In this document: one piece after another, positions 34,201-49,200 of the stretch
Layout: each line of letters begins with the position of its first letter
How positions within the stretch are numbered: position 1 is the first letter of the stretch
Origin: Parasteatoda lunata
Taxonomy: Eukaryota; Arthropoda; Arachnida; Araneae; Theridiidae
Direction: 5' to 3'
Assembly: GCA_949128135.1 (NCBI GenBank)
Contig: OX421973.1
Span: 6,996,428 to 7,060,427, forward strand
DNA length: 64,000 nucleotides
Program-made: the position numbers and the translations under genes
The notes under the pieces: generated by a model
What the model was told of the DNA's origin: nothing
What the model saw: only the letters and a program-made list of their open reading frames with translations
The model's database searches: none

Positions 34201-37200
34201 TTGTTTTTAAATCTAGAAATATAATCTGCAAAAGCTTTGATTATCTGCTGAGCCCGCTGCCGTGCTGGAAGATTTCGGCTGCCGGGCTTCTGAATCATTG
34301 GAGTGAAAGCTTACCGAATTAAGGGAGAATACCATTGCAAAATTAATTTTAAAAAATAGTTTTTTCATTATACACAAGTCAATTGCATAAACAAGGGAGA
34401 ATATTTTCTCAAAATTATAAGGGGAAAGATAATTTACCAAAGCATAGACAGTAAATAGTTATCAAAATTCGTGCTCAGTATTATCTTTTTTTTAATCTGT
34501 GAATGTTTAACGAATGTCTTTCTAATAAATCTCTAACAAATATTACAAGTTAATGATTGGATTTGCAAAAAATCTTGTTTTAAAAAGCACAGATGACATG
34601 TTTGCTTTTAACTTTTGAAAGTATATAACTAGTTGTAGTTATACTAGTTATATAACTAGTTGAACTAGTGATATAACTTGTTGAAATGCATTTTGCCAAT
34701 TTTTGAAAATAACGGTTATCAAAAATTGGCGAATTGAGTTTTCAATAATCAATTTTAAACAAAATAGCCATTTAAAACAAAAAAATAAAAATAGTTTTGA
34801 AATTTCTCACGATGCACCTGCTAGTTAAGAGTAAAATCTCAGAGTGTAATTTTAGGAAATACTGCTTAGAAAAATACTCGTTACAAAAAAGCCAGACATT
34901 TTAAAATTTTGTACATACAACCTATTGCAACATAAAACTATGCTCTTGGTTTAACAGTCTGATCGTAATACATGAAGGGCTAGGAGCAAAACTATTCTAA
35001 AAACAGTTTAATAGGCAGCATATCTATTGCAAGTGAAAGGAAGTTATTTTAAAATCTGTTCTAATACCCTTTTTGATGGCGAATTATGAATTAATTGGAG
35101 AGGATTTGATCAAAGTTTAAAAATTTTAGTAATTTTAAAATGCAATAATGTATAATTTTCTTATAGAAATAACTCCCCTCAACACAAAGTTCAAAACCTC
35201 CTGCTGCTATGGAATCTCGAAATAGCGCATTTCGATGAGGGCAGTTTACTTCTCTCTATTCCTTCTCGCTCCTACCCGAGCCAAAACCCCTACTTAAAAT
35301 AGGCAGCATACCTAGTAGTCATAACCACCGGTATTGCTCCAAATGAATAGCGAGTGGAGTTCTTTTTCATTTGAATTTGGTTTGCATATAAATAGTCATA
35401 AAACGCTAGTTTTTCAATTCCTGATTGATCACGATCATGTATTAATTACTGATTTTAGAACTACCAGACGGAAATAAGCGATATATAATTGCAATTTATT
35501 GATTTGATGTGTTATTACCTGGAGCGTATTTAATTCCAAACCATAAAGTTAGAGGCACTAAGCTGTGGTGGAACACATGCAACGATGAAATCTGTGAATC
35601 TTTCTTTCTCAACACAAAAAATATCTGAAATAAGAAAATTTACAAATTATTTTCTCCAACTAAAATAAAGTCATTTGAGGAAAAGACAGCTGTAATAATG
35701 TTTAGTTTTAAAATGACGTTGCAGATTTAGATGCTCTTAAATTTGTCAAGTTTGGTCAAACTTCAATTTTGAAAACTCTGTTTGATTCAGAATTAAAATC
35801 GTTGGTAAAACAAGGGAGGAATTTTGAAAAATGTATTGACAATAAGAATTTGCACTTACATTCAAAAATGAATATTATCAACTAGCAGTGAATATCAACT
35901 CTCCTGATGTTCTGATTAGTTTAAAATAAGTTATTTTTCGTGTTCCAGCGATGGCTGATTCAGTGTACTTGTACACTTTTAACTACAGTACTGGGGTAAA
36001 ATATCTTTCATTGCGATGACTTGAAAATACAGTCAGACCCAAGTGACTATATTAAAAATATTCAAATTTTTAACAAAATTTTCAATTTCTTTTGCACTTT
36101 TGCTTCTTAGAATGGTAGACTCAAGACAATTTGACATTACTTAAATTATTTTTAAAGTTATGTGAGTAAAAACATTGAAAAATAGTAAAGGTATAAAGTC
36201 ATTCCAGCTATGCCAAAATAAATGAATAAATATAAAATAAATAGAACACCTTGAATAACTGATGTTCGAATGAGAGGATTTATACGTTCCAATTTTAATG
36301 GTTCGAAGGAATGATCTCAAATAAGCTAGCTATTAATTGTAAGCACAATTACAGTAGTGTTTATTAGTAGAGATGGAAATAAAAACGCATAAATGAGATA
36401 AATTCGGATGTCATTGATTGATTCAAGCCAGCTTTTAAAAATAGTTATTTTAAGCTGAAATTGAATATTGAAAACTAATGGATAAGGACACAGAATTTAA
36501 GTTTTCGAAATTTCGTACTAAGTGGCATCTTCTTTGCAATTTCAAGTTTTATTTTAAATCCTTACGAAATTAGAAGAAAGCGTTAATAAATATCTTTGTT
36601 TTTTTGAAATATAAATATGGCATTCAAAGCAATTAAACGGATTAAAAAATTCTTTGCAAAAGAAATTTAGTGAACTCTTTTAAAATAGTGAAACTTACCG
36701 TATCAGCAAATTCGATGAACTTAGTTACATAAAAATACCATCCTATTTCCGCCATCTAAAATGAAGGAAAATGAATATTTGAGTGAAATAAACTAAAAGT
36801 GTTTTGAAAGATTGATAGTTTTAAAAATTAAAAAATACATGACAGTTACTATGAAATACCAAAAAATTCATATGTTTCTCATTTCTAAGTCTCTTCTTAG
36901 AACCTATGTGTTCATTGAATCGAAATTTTTAAGCCTTAACAGCAAGATCAGTTATAACATGATCAGTAATTTAAATTTTAATTAGTTAAAGTTCAAATAT
37001 CTTAGTTTAAATTTTATAGTACTTAGAATATAGATGAGAATTTTAGAATAGTGTAGAAACCTTAAAGAAATACCTACGAATCAATTTTTTTTAATATTTT
37101 TGTATTTGTAAAAATATTGCTCCCCATTTTATAATTATTATTTATCAAATTTTTCTTTATTTACTATTATTCATGAAACGCTTGATAAAATTTTAAACTC

Positions 37201-40200
37201 ATTTTACTGAATATACAAGTTTATTGCGTTGATAATCAAAGAAAATGTTTTAAATTTAATAAAACTCTTTAGAGTTTTTTGGCTAACAATTTTTTTATAC
37301 AAAACTAAAATCGTAGGTTTATGCATTTAAAATGAAATTGTTATAATAGCTAAAGATTTAGCATTTACAGTCCCATTTACATAAAATGCCGCCAAGTGTT
37401 ATTTTATTTGACCTTCGAATTATTCTGCTAAAACTTTAGGTTATACTAAGATAGGAACTATGGATAATTCTAAAATAAATAAGAATACATTTTTTAAACT
37501 TAACGGAGAATTTTTTAAATTTACATGACATCTTAAATTATATTTTTTAAAAATGGTTTTATGTTGACATATTTTTGGAAAATAGATGTTTTATAATTTT
37601 ACTTGGTATATACTCAGCAGAACATTAATTTTAATACCGAAAGTATTAAAATTAAAGAAAAGTAATTATTTAACGATTGTCATGCAAATTCTTCTTTGGT
37701 TTATCGAAAAACATTTATTTTCCATTAAAGGAATTTCAAACAAATATTAGAAACTTTCACTTTGCCACAACCTAAAAATTTTATAGCTTGAAAAGAATTC
37801 TTTGCTAATGTTCTGGAGTTGAATTATTTTAATGGCGAACTAAATGTGTCTGATATCTTTAAAAAAGTAAATACTTTTTCAAACTTTTCACATTTCGGGA
37901 AATTGTACATCATTTGATGAATAAAAGGATTCCAGATAAAATTAAGTCTTTACGAAAACATTTATGGTTTGGTTTCGAAGAAGCAACATATAAATGTCGG
38001 ACACTTTATTAATTTTTTAGTTTCATTAATGAGCTATATAAAATTATGATTGTTAATTTTAAGAAGAAATTTAAATCAAGAAAATTACTCAAAATATTTT
38101 TGCAAAAAATTTATTGGAAAATTTCAAAATATTTGCTGATGAACTCTGTTATGCTGCATCCTCAATCAAAATTTAGATAATTTAACAAAAAAGTCTTCAC
38201 TAAATTAAAGAAATAAACTTTAAGAAATAATGTATATAAGAACAGGGCTAAATTAAAGAAAATGTAACTAAAATTTAGTTAACTAGCCGTTCGTTCCGCT
38301 AGGTGCTTCATCTAAAAAGTAAATAAAAACTGTAAATTTTTTTATAAAATAAACTAGTGAGGGGACATTAGAAGTTGCAGTACGAATTTCTCTTATAGTT
38401 AAATAATTCATGAATTTAAATAGTCTTAAGTAATTTTTATTATTACTATTAAGTAATTTCATCTCAAAATAAATATGAAAAATCCAAATAATTAATATTA
38501 AAAAAGATATTTTTCCTATAAACTTTGAGGCTTTAAAAAAAAAAAATAATAATTGATAAAAAATTCACTGTTCAAAAAATTGTCTTTCATAATTTTAGTC
38601 TCTTCTGGAAAACTTCACTTTTAACTGTTAAGGTACCCCGACTACTTTTTTAAGTTAATTTTGTCTAAAAAATCATTTTTCTGTTTTTATGTAAAATGAA
38701 ACTAATACCTCTTTCTAAAACCGTTTGAGTTTCGTTTCTACGTAAAAAAACAATTATGATTTGAAAAATTATTCATTTTTGTCCCTTTTTTCTCAAAACT
38801 AATTTTTTGGATATTTTCCTTCCTTCTAAATTGTAATGTCTTAAAATATTTTAGTTCAAATTTTGCATGAATGTTTTCTATGTGTGTGAAAAAGGAAATA
38901 CTTTGCGGGCTAGTTGATTCAACTACTTTATATTTTACAGCTAAAATAAAAAAAAATATCTAATCGTAATTTTCGGACTTTTTTTCCAAATTTTTCGATC
39001 TTGCTGTAAAATATGTAAATATTAATATTATGTCTAACGCGTAGTTTATTTTCGAAATTTAGTTTTTATGAGTATTATAAAGCAACAATAATAAGAAATA
39101 ATAAAAGTTATGATTTGGAAATGAGGTTGATTTTTGGATTTAAAGGATCAGGCCCCTCCCATATTTCCTAAGAAAATTAATATTTTTGTTGTAGTTATAT
39201 TAGGTTTTAGAGGTATAATGCAAACATAAATCCAAATAAAAAATTTCAAAATTTTGCATCTGAGGCCAAAATGGGTGCTGTAATTGCAACTAATTCAACA
39301 TTTTCAAGCATGGATTATGAAATTTAAGTGTAATTTTTTTTCTTCATAATTTAAATTTTTATTTAAAAGTTTAAACTTTTTTTTAAAAAAGGAAAAAAAT
39401 TTACTCTATTTAGAATAAAAAAAATCTAGCAACATTTGAAGTTTAAGATTTTACAATCTTTGCTTGAAATTCTTGTGGTAGTTTTATTTAGTTGCTTAAA
39501 AGTAAAATTTTTTGAAAAAAAAAGAAAAAAAAATAGATAAGATTCATATATATTTTTAAAAATTTGATCTAAAATATTGACCAAAACTCTTAATATGTGA
39601 GTTTTAGTAAAATAAGTTTAAGCAAAGGTATAAGGTTATTAATTAATTGGGATGTAGTTATTTTAAAATTTTGAAGTTCAATAAGAAAAAAATCCGTTTT
39701 TAATTTCAGTTATAAACATGGACATTTGCTATTATTATATAAACTATTTTTAAAGCTTACGAATTATCCATAAGCGCTATTCACCAGATGACGTTTTAGA
39801 GTTTTTAAACCATTCAAAAACTTAAATTTTTTAGTTTTCTGGAAATTTGAAAAATTTTGTACAGTTCATAAATATTCAAAACTTGGAATTTCAAAATAAA
39901 TTTTAATCTAGCAAAGTCTTGCTGAAAAATGATTCAATATTTTGATGATAATGATATTTTGATGATTTGTAACTCTGAAGCTTTTTAACTTTCTTATATT
40001 GCCGTGTGTAAATCCGCAAAACACGAATCTACCAGAGAAGGTTTCTCATCTCAACTCTTACGACACTCCTTTCTTTCTCTGTTTACGATTGCATTAAGAG
40101 CTGCACAATGGGCTATTGGCGACGTCCTGGGAAACATTCCTGAGGATGATCTAAAGACATGCCACCACAGTTTTGATCCTTTGTGGAAGGGATGACTCCC

Positions 40201-43200
40201 CCCCCCCTTTGGTAGCCCAACAATCGGAGCGCGAAGTCGAGCATTTTACAGTAGAACAGTTTAACGTGGACTGATACTGCCCACACTTGTAGCCTGATCA
40301 AAGTGGTCACCCACCTACACACTGACCGCAGCCAGTGATGCTTGACTTCGGTGTTCTACTGAGGGGGCACGTGACAGAGGGGACTTTAAATGTTTGGAAT
40401 AAAGAGAGATGGAGCAATACAGCAGTGCACATGCTCTACTTCTATTTCAAATCTATGCTTTGATCAATAATTTCAGAATTATATGAATTCGAAAAGGTAT
40501 GCATGGCTTTAAATAAATATTTAAGTGATGAAAAAAAAGCAACACACTATTGAAGTGTGGTGAATGATAAATTTCCTTAAGAAACTTGGAGCTATTTAAA
40601 AATTTCCTATCAGCTCTTCTCTTTCATTGGGAAATTAACAAGGCTTTGATCTTTTCAAATGCGGCCTTCAATAAGGATTTGTCGAATTTCGAAAAAGTTT
40701 TCTCCTCGCTTAAATAATGATTTTCAGATTTAACGAGAATTATTTCTGAATTTATTTTTACAAAATATTCGAAAAATTTAGATTAATAACCGTAATTACG
40801 GAAGACCCTTGAAACGTCTGAAACTATTTATTTATATCATATATTTTGTTTTTCTGAAAGACACGATAACTTATAAAATCGTTTAAACGTATGAACTAGC
40901 TGATTTTGATCTTTAACTGTTAAACAGCTACAATAGAAACAAAATAAAGAAATATTGTCAAGTAAATCTAGTAGCATGACTATTTCACTCACCTTAACTG
41001 CATCAGGACTATTTGAGTAATCAATAGGTTCACATCGCCAGCTGTAATGTGTAAACCAACCTAGCAGTCCAAACTGAAAATAAAATTATAAAATTGAATC
41101 AATATTATATTTACTGGTACTCTTCCATCAAATGGGACGTTGGCGATGGTTAAATTGTTTTCGCCAAATCAAACTCCAAATGTAAGAATTACTAAATAAT
41201 AGTCGCTGTTAAATATTTTTAATAATCTGATTAAGGGATGTGAATACCATTGCCAGATTCTACATAGATGCTTTTTCATTGTTAAGTGCGCCACTGCCCG
41301 GTTTACGATACACATTTTTTTAAGGTTAAATGCCTCTGTCCGGTTTACTAAACATCGATGTTTTTCAAATTTAAGTGCCACTGCCCGCCATACTGTCCGG
41401 TTTGCTTTTTTTAAGGTTAAATACCATTGCCCAGTATTTCATTTATTGACCGTTGAAGTGAGGTTGCCTTTGTGATCCCGAATTTACTCATCGTGATTTG
41501 GCAATTTTTTACTGACCCCTTTAAGGGAACAGTACCTATTTACTTATATTCTCTTTTTAAATGCAGTTTATTGAATTTTGTTTTTGCCAATTTTAAGTTC
41601 CTTTTTTGTTAGACAATAAAAATTATTTACGTTGCTAGGAAATTTTTTTAAGTGTTATTAATATGCAAATTTAATTAAAATTAAATGATATGGTTATATA
41701 TATTTTTGCATAGAAATATGTAATAGTAAGAAAAATATTTAATATTAAAAAAATGTATATTATAACTGTCTTAAGGATAAATATTTCAAAGAGTAGATTA
41801 TTCCTTTGACGCAGACAGGATACTGGTGTCCCTTTTATATGTTTCATTTTCTGACGCTCTAATTTATAGTAAAAATATGTTTAGTATTTTTGAATTTTAA
41901 AAAACAATAATAGTTTCTAAAAAAATCTACTTAACTTTAAATATAACCACCCCCCTGCAAAAAAAAGTTTGAAAAAGTTTGAATATTAAAATATTTATCT
42001 ATAATTGCTGTAGGTTAAAGAAATTTCAATGATGAATAATTGTTTCTCTTAGATTTAAATTTCTGCAAATTTGAAAAAATATTGTTTGGAAGTGAGTCGT
42101 GCTTTGAAGATTTTATCTTTAACGCAGAAAATGACATCTGTGTTTCATGCTGTATATAATTACCATAAATTATTAAAATGCTAAATATAATATTTTTCAC
42201 TTATTATGACCTAAATTAATAAAAAAATGTGTTTAATATAGATTCTCTGATAAAGGGTTATACTTTGCCATACTTTGAAAATATTTTCCTTATTTCAAAA
42301 GTTTATTGAATGGGCTTGTGACAAATTACCGAATTAAGAGCGAAACACTTATCCTAAGTGTTCTTTTAGTCAGCAAACTACGAGAATTAATGCACCCTGT
42401 AAGTAATTGAGCATTAGAGAGTCTTAGAAAGTGCTGTAACTTAATAGTCAACATAGTTAACTGTGTATGAATGGGTACTTAATCTCAAGTCGACATTGCA
42501 GTATCTTTCCATACAGACAATAGAGAGTAAACAACGACAAACTTACACTAAGTATCTTTGTTTATGAAAATAAATTTTAGTGTACATTTTACTACAGTTC
42601 CAGAAATCGTTTTCGTCAAAGTAAAATAATACAACTAATTAAATGCTGTGTTAAAAGTAATTATTAAAATATGGGGTGATATCATTTATGTGACAGAAAT
42701 TCGTAGAATTAGTAAAGATCTTGCTTTTAAGAAATCAGTTTAGTTTAAATCTAACTGATGAAGTCTATCATCTCAGTTAGGAAAACATTTTTTTTTTCGA
42801 ATTAAAATATTAAAAAACGTTTGAAATTTTTATATCCTAAATTAAAAACTTTGAATTCATATTTTTTATAATATATATGGTAAGATAGACTTTTAAATTT
42901 TTCACAAGAAATTAATAATTTTGGTAGAATTATTGGTTTTGATCTGATTATTAACTTAAAATAGAACTACACTAACGGGCTATCTTATTTTTTCCCTTTA
43001 ACCTTTAGCTTACGACACATGATGGAGCCATTCTAGTTCACCTATTGTACCAGCCATAACCAAAAGGTTAAATTGCAATATCACTATTTATCAGATGCAA
43101 AGTAATATTACGTACACTAAAATCAACTATTTTTTTCTACAGAGGATTCCTTTGCAAGATAAGAAAGTGATACATTTTGATCTTTGCTTATAATTTTTAC

Positions 43201-46200
43201 ATATTTAAAGAAAACACATACGTGAATAAATGTTTTTTCTGCATTTATACAAATACTTGATCTTGCCTAAATCGTGTATGGGGATTTAAAATCTAAAATT
43301 AGCTTTTCACCCAAAGCAACCGATTTTTTTAAAATGGCAGTTTTGAAAAACAAAATGCTAAACACTTTAAATTTAACAGCAGGTCATTTAGAAGTTGCAA
43401 CCTTGGATTGCAACTAACTTCTAGAGGAGTTAGGGAACATTAGAATTTAAATTGTGTGGGGATCAAATTCTCACCAGATGGAGCTGGACTCTGGCCGCCA
43501 GATGGCAGAACAGAACTATAAAATAAGATTATTTTTTTAGAATAGCATTTTTGAAGAAATGTTAAAAACCATTATATATACAGGAAGTCTCGTAAATGTA
43601 GCAACTAACTTCTAAGGGAATTAGGGATCATCAGGATGAGGGTGTTGTGGATCAAATTTTCGCTAAATGGAGATGAACTCAGGTTGCCAGATGGCAGTAC
43701 AGAGCTATAAAATAACTTTTCTCTATAACTATCATATCTAGCTACACCATACTCGCATAATGAAAACAAGCATTCCTGCTTGCTGGTCAGCGTAGAAATG
43801 CCATGAATTTTGCTACTAAATTATCTTGTATAATTGTCTTTAATATTTACGTCTATTTGATACTGTGAACATGCATCTTAATCTCATTTTATTGTTTTTG
43901 ATATTATTAAATGTGTTGATTGTTAATTATCGTAATTTATTTTATGACTTTTATTGGATTAACTTACTCTTTACAAATGCATAGGAGCCTATGCCAGGAA
44001 ATACCATTGAAAGCATCTACAGGTATTTCCCTTAATGTGACATGTTCACAAGCAGACTAATAAAAAATGGAGAAGCGTCTCTAAAACCACATGACATTTA
44101 CGGCAAGGGTTCCTATGCTATTTTAATGCTGAGGATGTGCCTTAACTCCCCTAGAAGATAGTTGCAACACTTACGCGATCCCCTGTCACACATATATATA
44201 TAACGTTTTTAAATTTCAATCTAAGAATAGACTTAAAGGAAAACTGTAGCTTGGAGAGAGAAACAGACAAAAGAAGAATTAAAATCAGTGACGAAATCCA
44301 AGATCCGTTAAAAAATCTCATGAAAAAAAATATTTCTCAGTATGATTTACGTGAATTTAATTATCACTTATTCACATAATTAGTTCATATTGTTATAAAT
44401 ACCTCAAGTAATTGCTTGCTTTAATTTAAAATTCGGAAAGATCACAATTTTCTCCCTTTTATTTGACCTACTACAATGCTGATTTCATTTTGTCAGGACA
44501 AACTTTTGCGGAGACAAAATATAAGTCGTCAAGATGCAAAACCGATTAACTGCATTTTTGTTGAGAAAAATATGATCAACACATCATTGCATTTCCCCCC
44601 AACTTTAATATGAACATATTCTTGATTCGATTTTCATTACCTTAATAATTTTATTCTTTGAAAGAATGCCCTAGTTAACACACTCTGTAATAGGTTTGCA
44701 AGAACATCCCCTCCCTCCTGTTACTCTGAAGCGTTTAATCCGTTTAAGCTAACTTTTATTGCTCGTCATTAAGCATGCTCAACTACGAATGGGACTAATG
44801 GTTTGCAATTAAACATTTCAATGACGAACTTCAAATTTTACTGAGCATGAAATTTTTAACACAAGCGTCACTGACTTAAGACTAAATACAAAAACTTTTT
44901 TACTTTTACCTTTGTTATTTTAACTGCTCACCAAGTTTGTTTATTAAAAAAAATGTCATGCATCCAATTAAATAGTGAGGCATATTTTTAATAGTCATTT
45001 AAATAGGCAAAGAGTTCCTAAGCAACAAACTGGTAACAAATAATTATTAAAGTTTGAACCCTAGTTGAAAGGCGTAAGAACAAGATAAGGTTTCTTTTTA
45101 TACACATATCATATGTAGTTATGACATAGCCTTAACTAGAATTACTTAACTTGAATAATTTTTTCAAAATATGTACTACAGTAAAAAAAAAGATTGAATT
45201 TTTATTTTTAAATTAAAATGAATTTTTTGAAACTGATTTTATAGTAGAGTGTTCGTTCTAAAAATGTACTTTTGAAAGAAAGAAAAAACGCGTTTAAAGT
45301 TATATAAAGTAGAAACAAACCTATATTGAATAACTTGAATGTATAGTTTAATGGCACACACGCCAAATGCGGTTATACTGCTTTAAATTCAATGGTAAAA
45401 CAGTTAATTAAAATTAGAACTTATTTTTTAAAATCAAATTATCTTCTATGGAGATTTTAAAAAAAATTAGAAAGACTTAAATAGAAGGAAGGATCAATGA
45501 AACACCTCATGTTTGTAAAACCCATATTTATCTTTATATCAACCCATTAAGAGGGTGTATTGCGTTCATGTTTAGTTAGTAAATCTAAAATCTGCATAAC
45601 TTTCAAACAAGAAAATATCAAATATTTCATAGACATTTTTTGATTATGAAAAAGATTTTTTAGAAAGAACTTAAAGCTTCAAAATCTTTTTAGGAAATTC
45701 TGCATTCATCTTTTGAAATGCTCACCTGTATTCACTTCTGCCACGATCTTATATACACATTGCATTTTTGACCTTCTGTTTAATTTAGTGACCTTCACTT
45801 ATGTATACAAATTATTTCCAGTCAGCAAAATATCAGAATATCAAATCAATAGCGGCCTATTGATTTTCTGCCTAAACGCTCCCTTCAAGTAAAGAACAGA
45901 AAACCGATACTAGATTCCATTTACAATTCTACCCATATGACATTTAGTCTTTAAGATCCATTAACTGTCTTTTCCCTTACTGGGTTGAAAAGAACTTTTT
46001 ATAACTCATTTTTATTATGAGAGAAAAAGACTATTATTGCGAATGCAATTGCAGGTGGCCTACATTAACAATGCCTTTTACGGGAGAATCATTAAGAAAA
46101 TTAAGCGAACGGGACAAAAATGTGGCTCTGTCTGGAATGGAGCAGAGTTTTGAATTCGGAATGGGAACATTTGCATTAATTCACAGTTTTTGGAGGATAT

Positions 46201-49200
46201 CAATTATCAAAATGAATAATTTTAGTTAAGTCTAAACGTGACTTTCGAAGTTATGAGACAAAATTATTTTATTTTTATTGCCTGCGTAAATGTGTAAAAT
46301 ATATATTTAAATTAACTAACTCGACATACCTAAACTAAAGGAGTTTTGAAAAAAACTTTTTTGAAGAGTAGTCTTTTCTTTTGATAAAGGTTTAAACTCA
46401 TGTTAAAAGTTGCTATAAGCAGTTTAATGTAAATGTTATTTCTTTGATTGTCAAACGACCTTTCATTTAACTTTATAAATTTGCTACTTGGGTTCTTAAA
46501 AATAAATTTACGTGCCTTTAAATAAAATTTAGCTTCTTAGACTAAAACAATATATTCTCACTTAAATTACTTCGAATTTTCTAACCATAGTTCAGTATTT
46601 GACAGTAATAAATGTCAGTTTTTCTAAATATAATGAATTTCAGTTTTTCCGACTGTTTCAAATTTTCATCTGAAAATCGGGTTTATTTCCCAGGCAAATT
46701 TGAGCTGAAACCAATTTCAGTTTCTCCAGTATGAGCAAATTTTATTTTCTATAGTGAAAACAAATTTAGTTTTTTATAGTAAGAATAAATTTGATTTTCT
46801 CTAGTAAGAATAGATTTAATTTTCTCTAGTAAGAATACATTTAATTTTCTCTAGTAAGAATACATTTAATTTTCTCTAGTAAGAATAGATTTAATTTTCT
46901 CTAGTAAGAATAGATTTAATTTTCTCTAGTAAGAATAGATTTAATTTTCTCTAGTAAGAATACATTTAATTTTCTCTAGTAAGAATACATTTAATTTTCT
47001 CTAGTAAGAATACATTTAATTTTCTCTAGTAAGAATACATTTAATTTTCTCTAGTAAGAACACATTTAATTTTCTCTAGTAAGAACAAATTTTATTTTCT
47101 CTAGTAAGAATAAATTTAATTTTCTCTAGTAAGAATAAATTTAATTTTCTCTAGTAAGAATAAATTTAATTTTCTTTAGCAAGAAAAGGTTTTAACTTTT
47201 ATTTGAAGTACTTTTATTAGACTTTGAAAGCTACTAGTATTTGCAAATTTTTTTTTAGAATGAATTAGGACGCTATATATTTACGTATTTTAGTTTCTTA
47301 ATGTTTGGGCTAAAAGCATCTATCTACCTTGGTACTTTTTTAAGAGCTGCTAAAAATAATGTTTTGTCTGCTTATTTATTTGACGATGTGGACGTTAGGG
47401 CAAATCAACAATGTCTTTGAAAGTCTGGAAAAATAAATTACGATCTCTTTGAGGATAAGTAATTCTTATCAGAATGAAGGTTATAAACATTTATCTTATC
47501 AACTAACCATAAAACTTATTTTGTTTCAAAAATAAATTTGATAAGTGTAACTTGCTTTACTTTGCCAGTCACAGTTCAAGGGAGTTTTGAGAACTATAAC
47601 TTTTAAACAAAACTGAACTGAAATTGGCGAAGAATTTAGATGGGAGCTCTTTCTTTGAATTAATAATTTAAGAACACTCTTCCCTCACCGTCTTAGGTTC
47701 TAGAGTGATTTTTGATTTCGATTCTGTCCAAGTTATTTTATTCTTAAATTTGAAATCATTGATTGTCATTTGTCAGCTCATTTCTTTCAGAAGAAGTTGA
47801 GAATGCAAACGTCGTTCTATTCGAAAAAGAGAAAGAGCTCATGATAACTTACAGAAAAACTATGAATTTTTTCTCTAGATTCTAGAACAATACAATTATG
47901 CGGTTAGCTATTTCCGATAGGTAATTTAATACTCTCTTTTAAGATTTGTATGTATATATTTTTTAAAATTTTCTAAAATTTGCTTTTATTGTTCTTCAAA
48001 ACATACAAACTGATTTGTATAGAGCTGAAACATTTTCTAAAACGTAAATTACGCAAAAACCAGATATTACATAAAAATCTTTATAGACAAAAGTACAGTA
48101 GTTTAGTGTTTTAGTAATAAATTATCTTAAAAAAATTATTGCAGTTCAATGATTGCAATTTTCAAATTATACAAGGAAATTTATTTTTTTTAGTTTTCCG
48201 TTGCATGAGAATTTTTCAACGGATCTTTGGATATTTTCACGTCACTGATTTCAAAATTTTAATCTGTTTTCTCTTAAAGTTTGTTGTTGTTGTTTTAGTT
48301 CATTAACGTCGCACTAGAGCTGCTCAATGGGCTATTGGCGACGGTCTGGGAATCATCCCTGAGGATGATCCGAAGACATACCATCCCACTCTTAAAGCTA
48401 CAGTTACTTTTAAATGGCATTTTTAGTCTATTTTTTGTCTTAATGCACCCAGTTTAAAAGCGATATATATAGCTAAGGGTCGTGTAAATGAAGCGACAAA
48501 CTTCTAGGGAAATTAAGGCGCATCATCAGGATTAAAATTACAAGGGAACTCATGCCCGGAAATGTCATCATACTCCGCTAGGGGCACCTTAAAATGATGA
48601 AAAGGTCAAAATACGGACATGGCCCTAGCAACGTACGACGACATTACCGGCCACGGGCTTCGATGTAAATTTAATGTCTGAATTTTGTCGCAACATTTAC
48701 GTGACCCTTTGCTATATATATCATTTTTAAACTTACATTTTATCAAAAAATAGACTAAAAATATAATTAAAAAAAAACCTTTAGCTTTAGGAGCAAAACT
48801 AATTTCAGATATGAAATCCCCACACACGAAATAAACAAGATCAAATATTTGTATGAATGCAACAAAAAGTTGATCCCTAAGTTATTGGTACAATTTTGTT
48901 GGAAAAAAAAAAATCATTCTACAAAATCAGAAATACAGCTATAGTTATTTTTCTCAAATTCTGACTGAGCGACTGCTTCGATTTTTACACTTTTTGAAGA
49001 ATATTGCCGAGTACAGTAAATATCAAAGGATATTTGTGAAAACTCACTAATGAAGATTAAAAACAAATTTAGAAGTTATTCCCTCCGTCTACATTCCTTT
49101 TTACAGATGAGCTTGATCAGAAAGAAAGTGGTCTTTTAATAGTGTCAGAAATTCGTAAATACAAAATAGTGCAATAAAAAAGTACACAATGCCTTACAGC

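Noticed and set aside
34213..34440. Minus-strand 75-codon frame with a GC-richer patch in ELOVL intron 5
   Set aside because: Not related to elongase sequence, and skipping it keeps the ELOVL frame; an alternative exon cannot be shown from sequence alone.
46017..46229. 70-codon plus-strand open frame
   Set aside because: No recognisable motif, no initiation or splice context, within an ELOVL intron.
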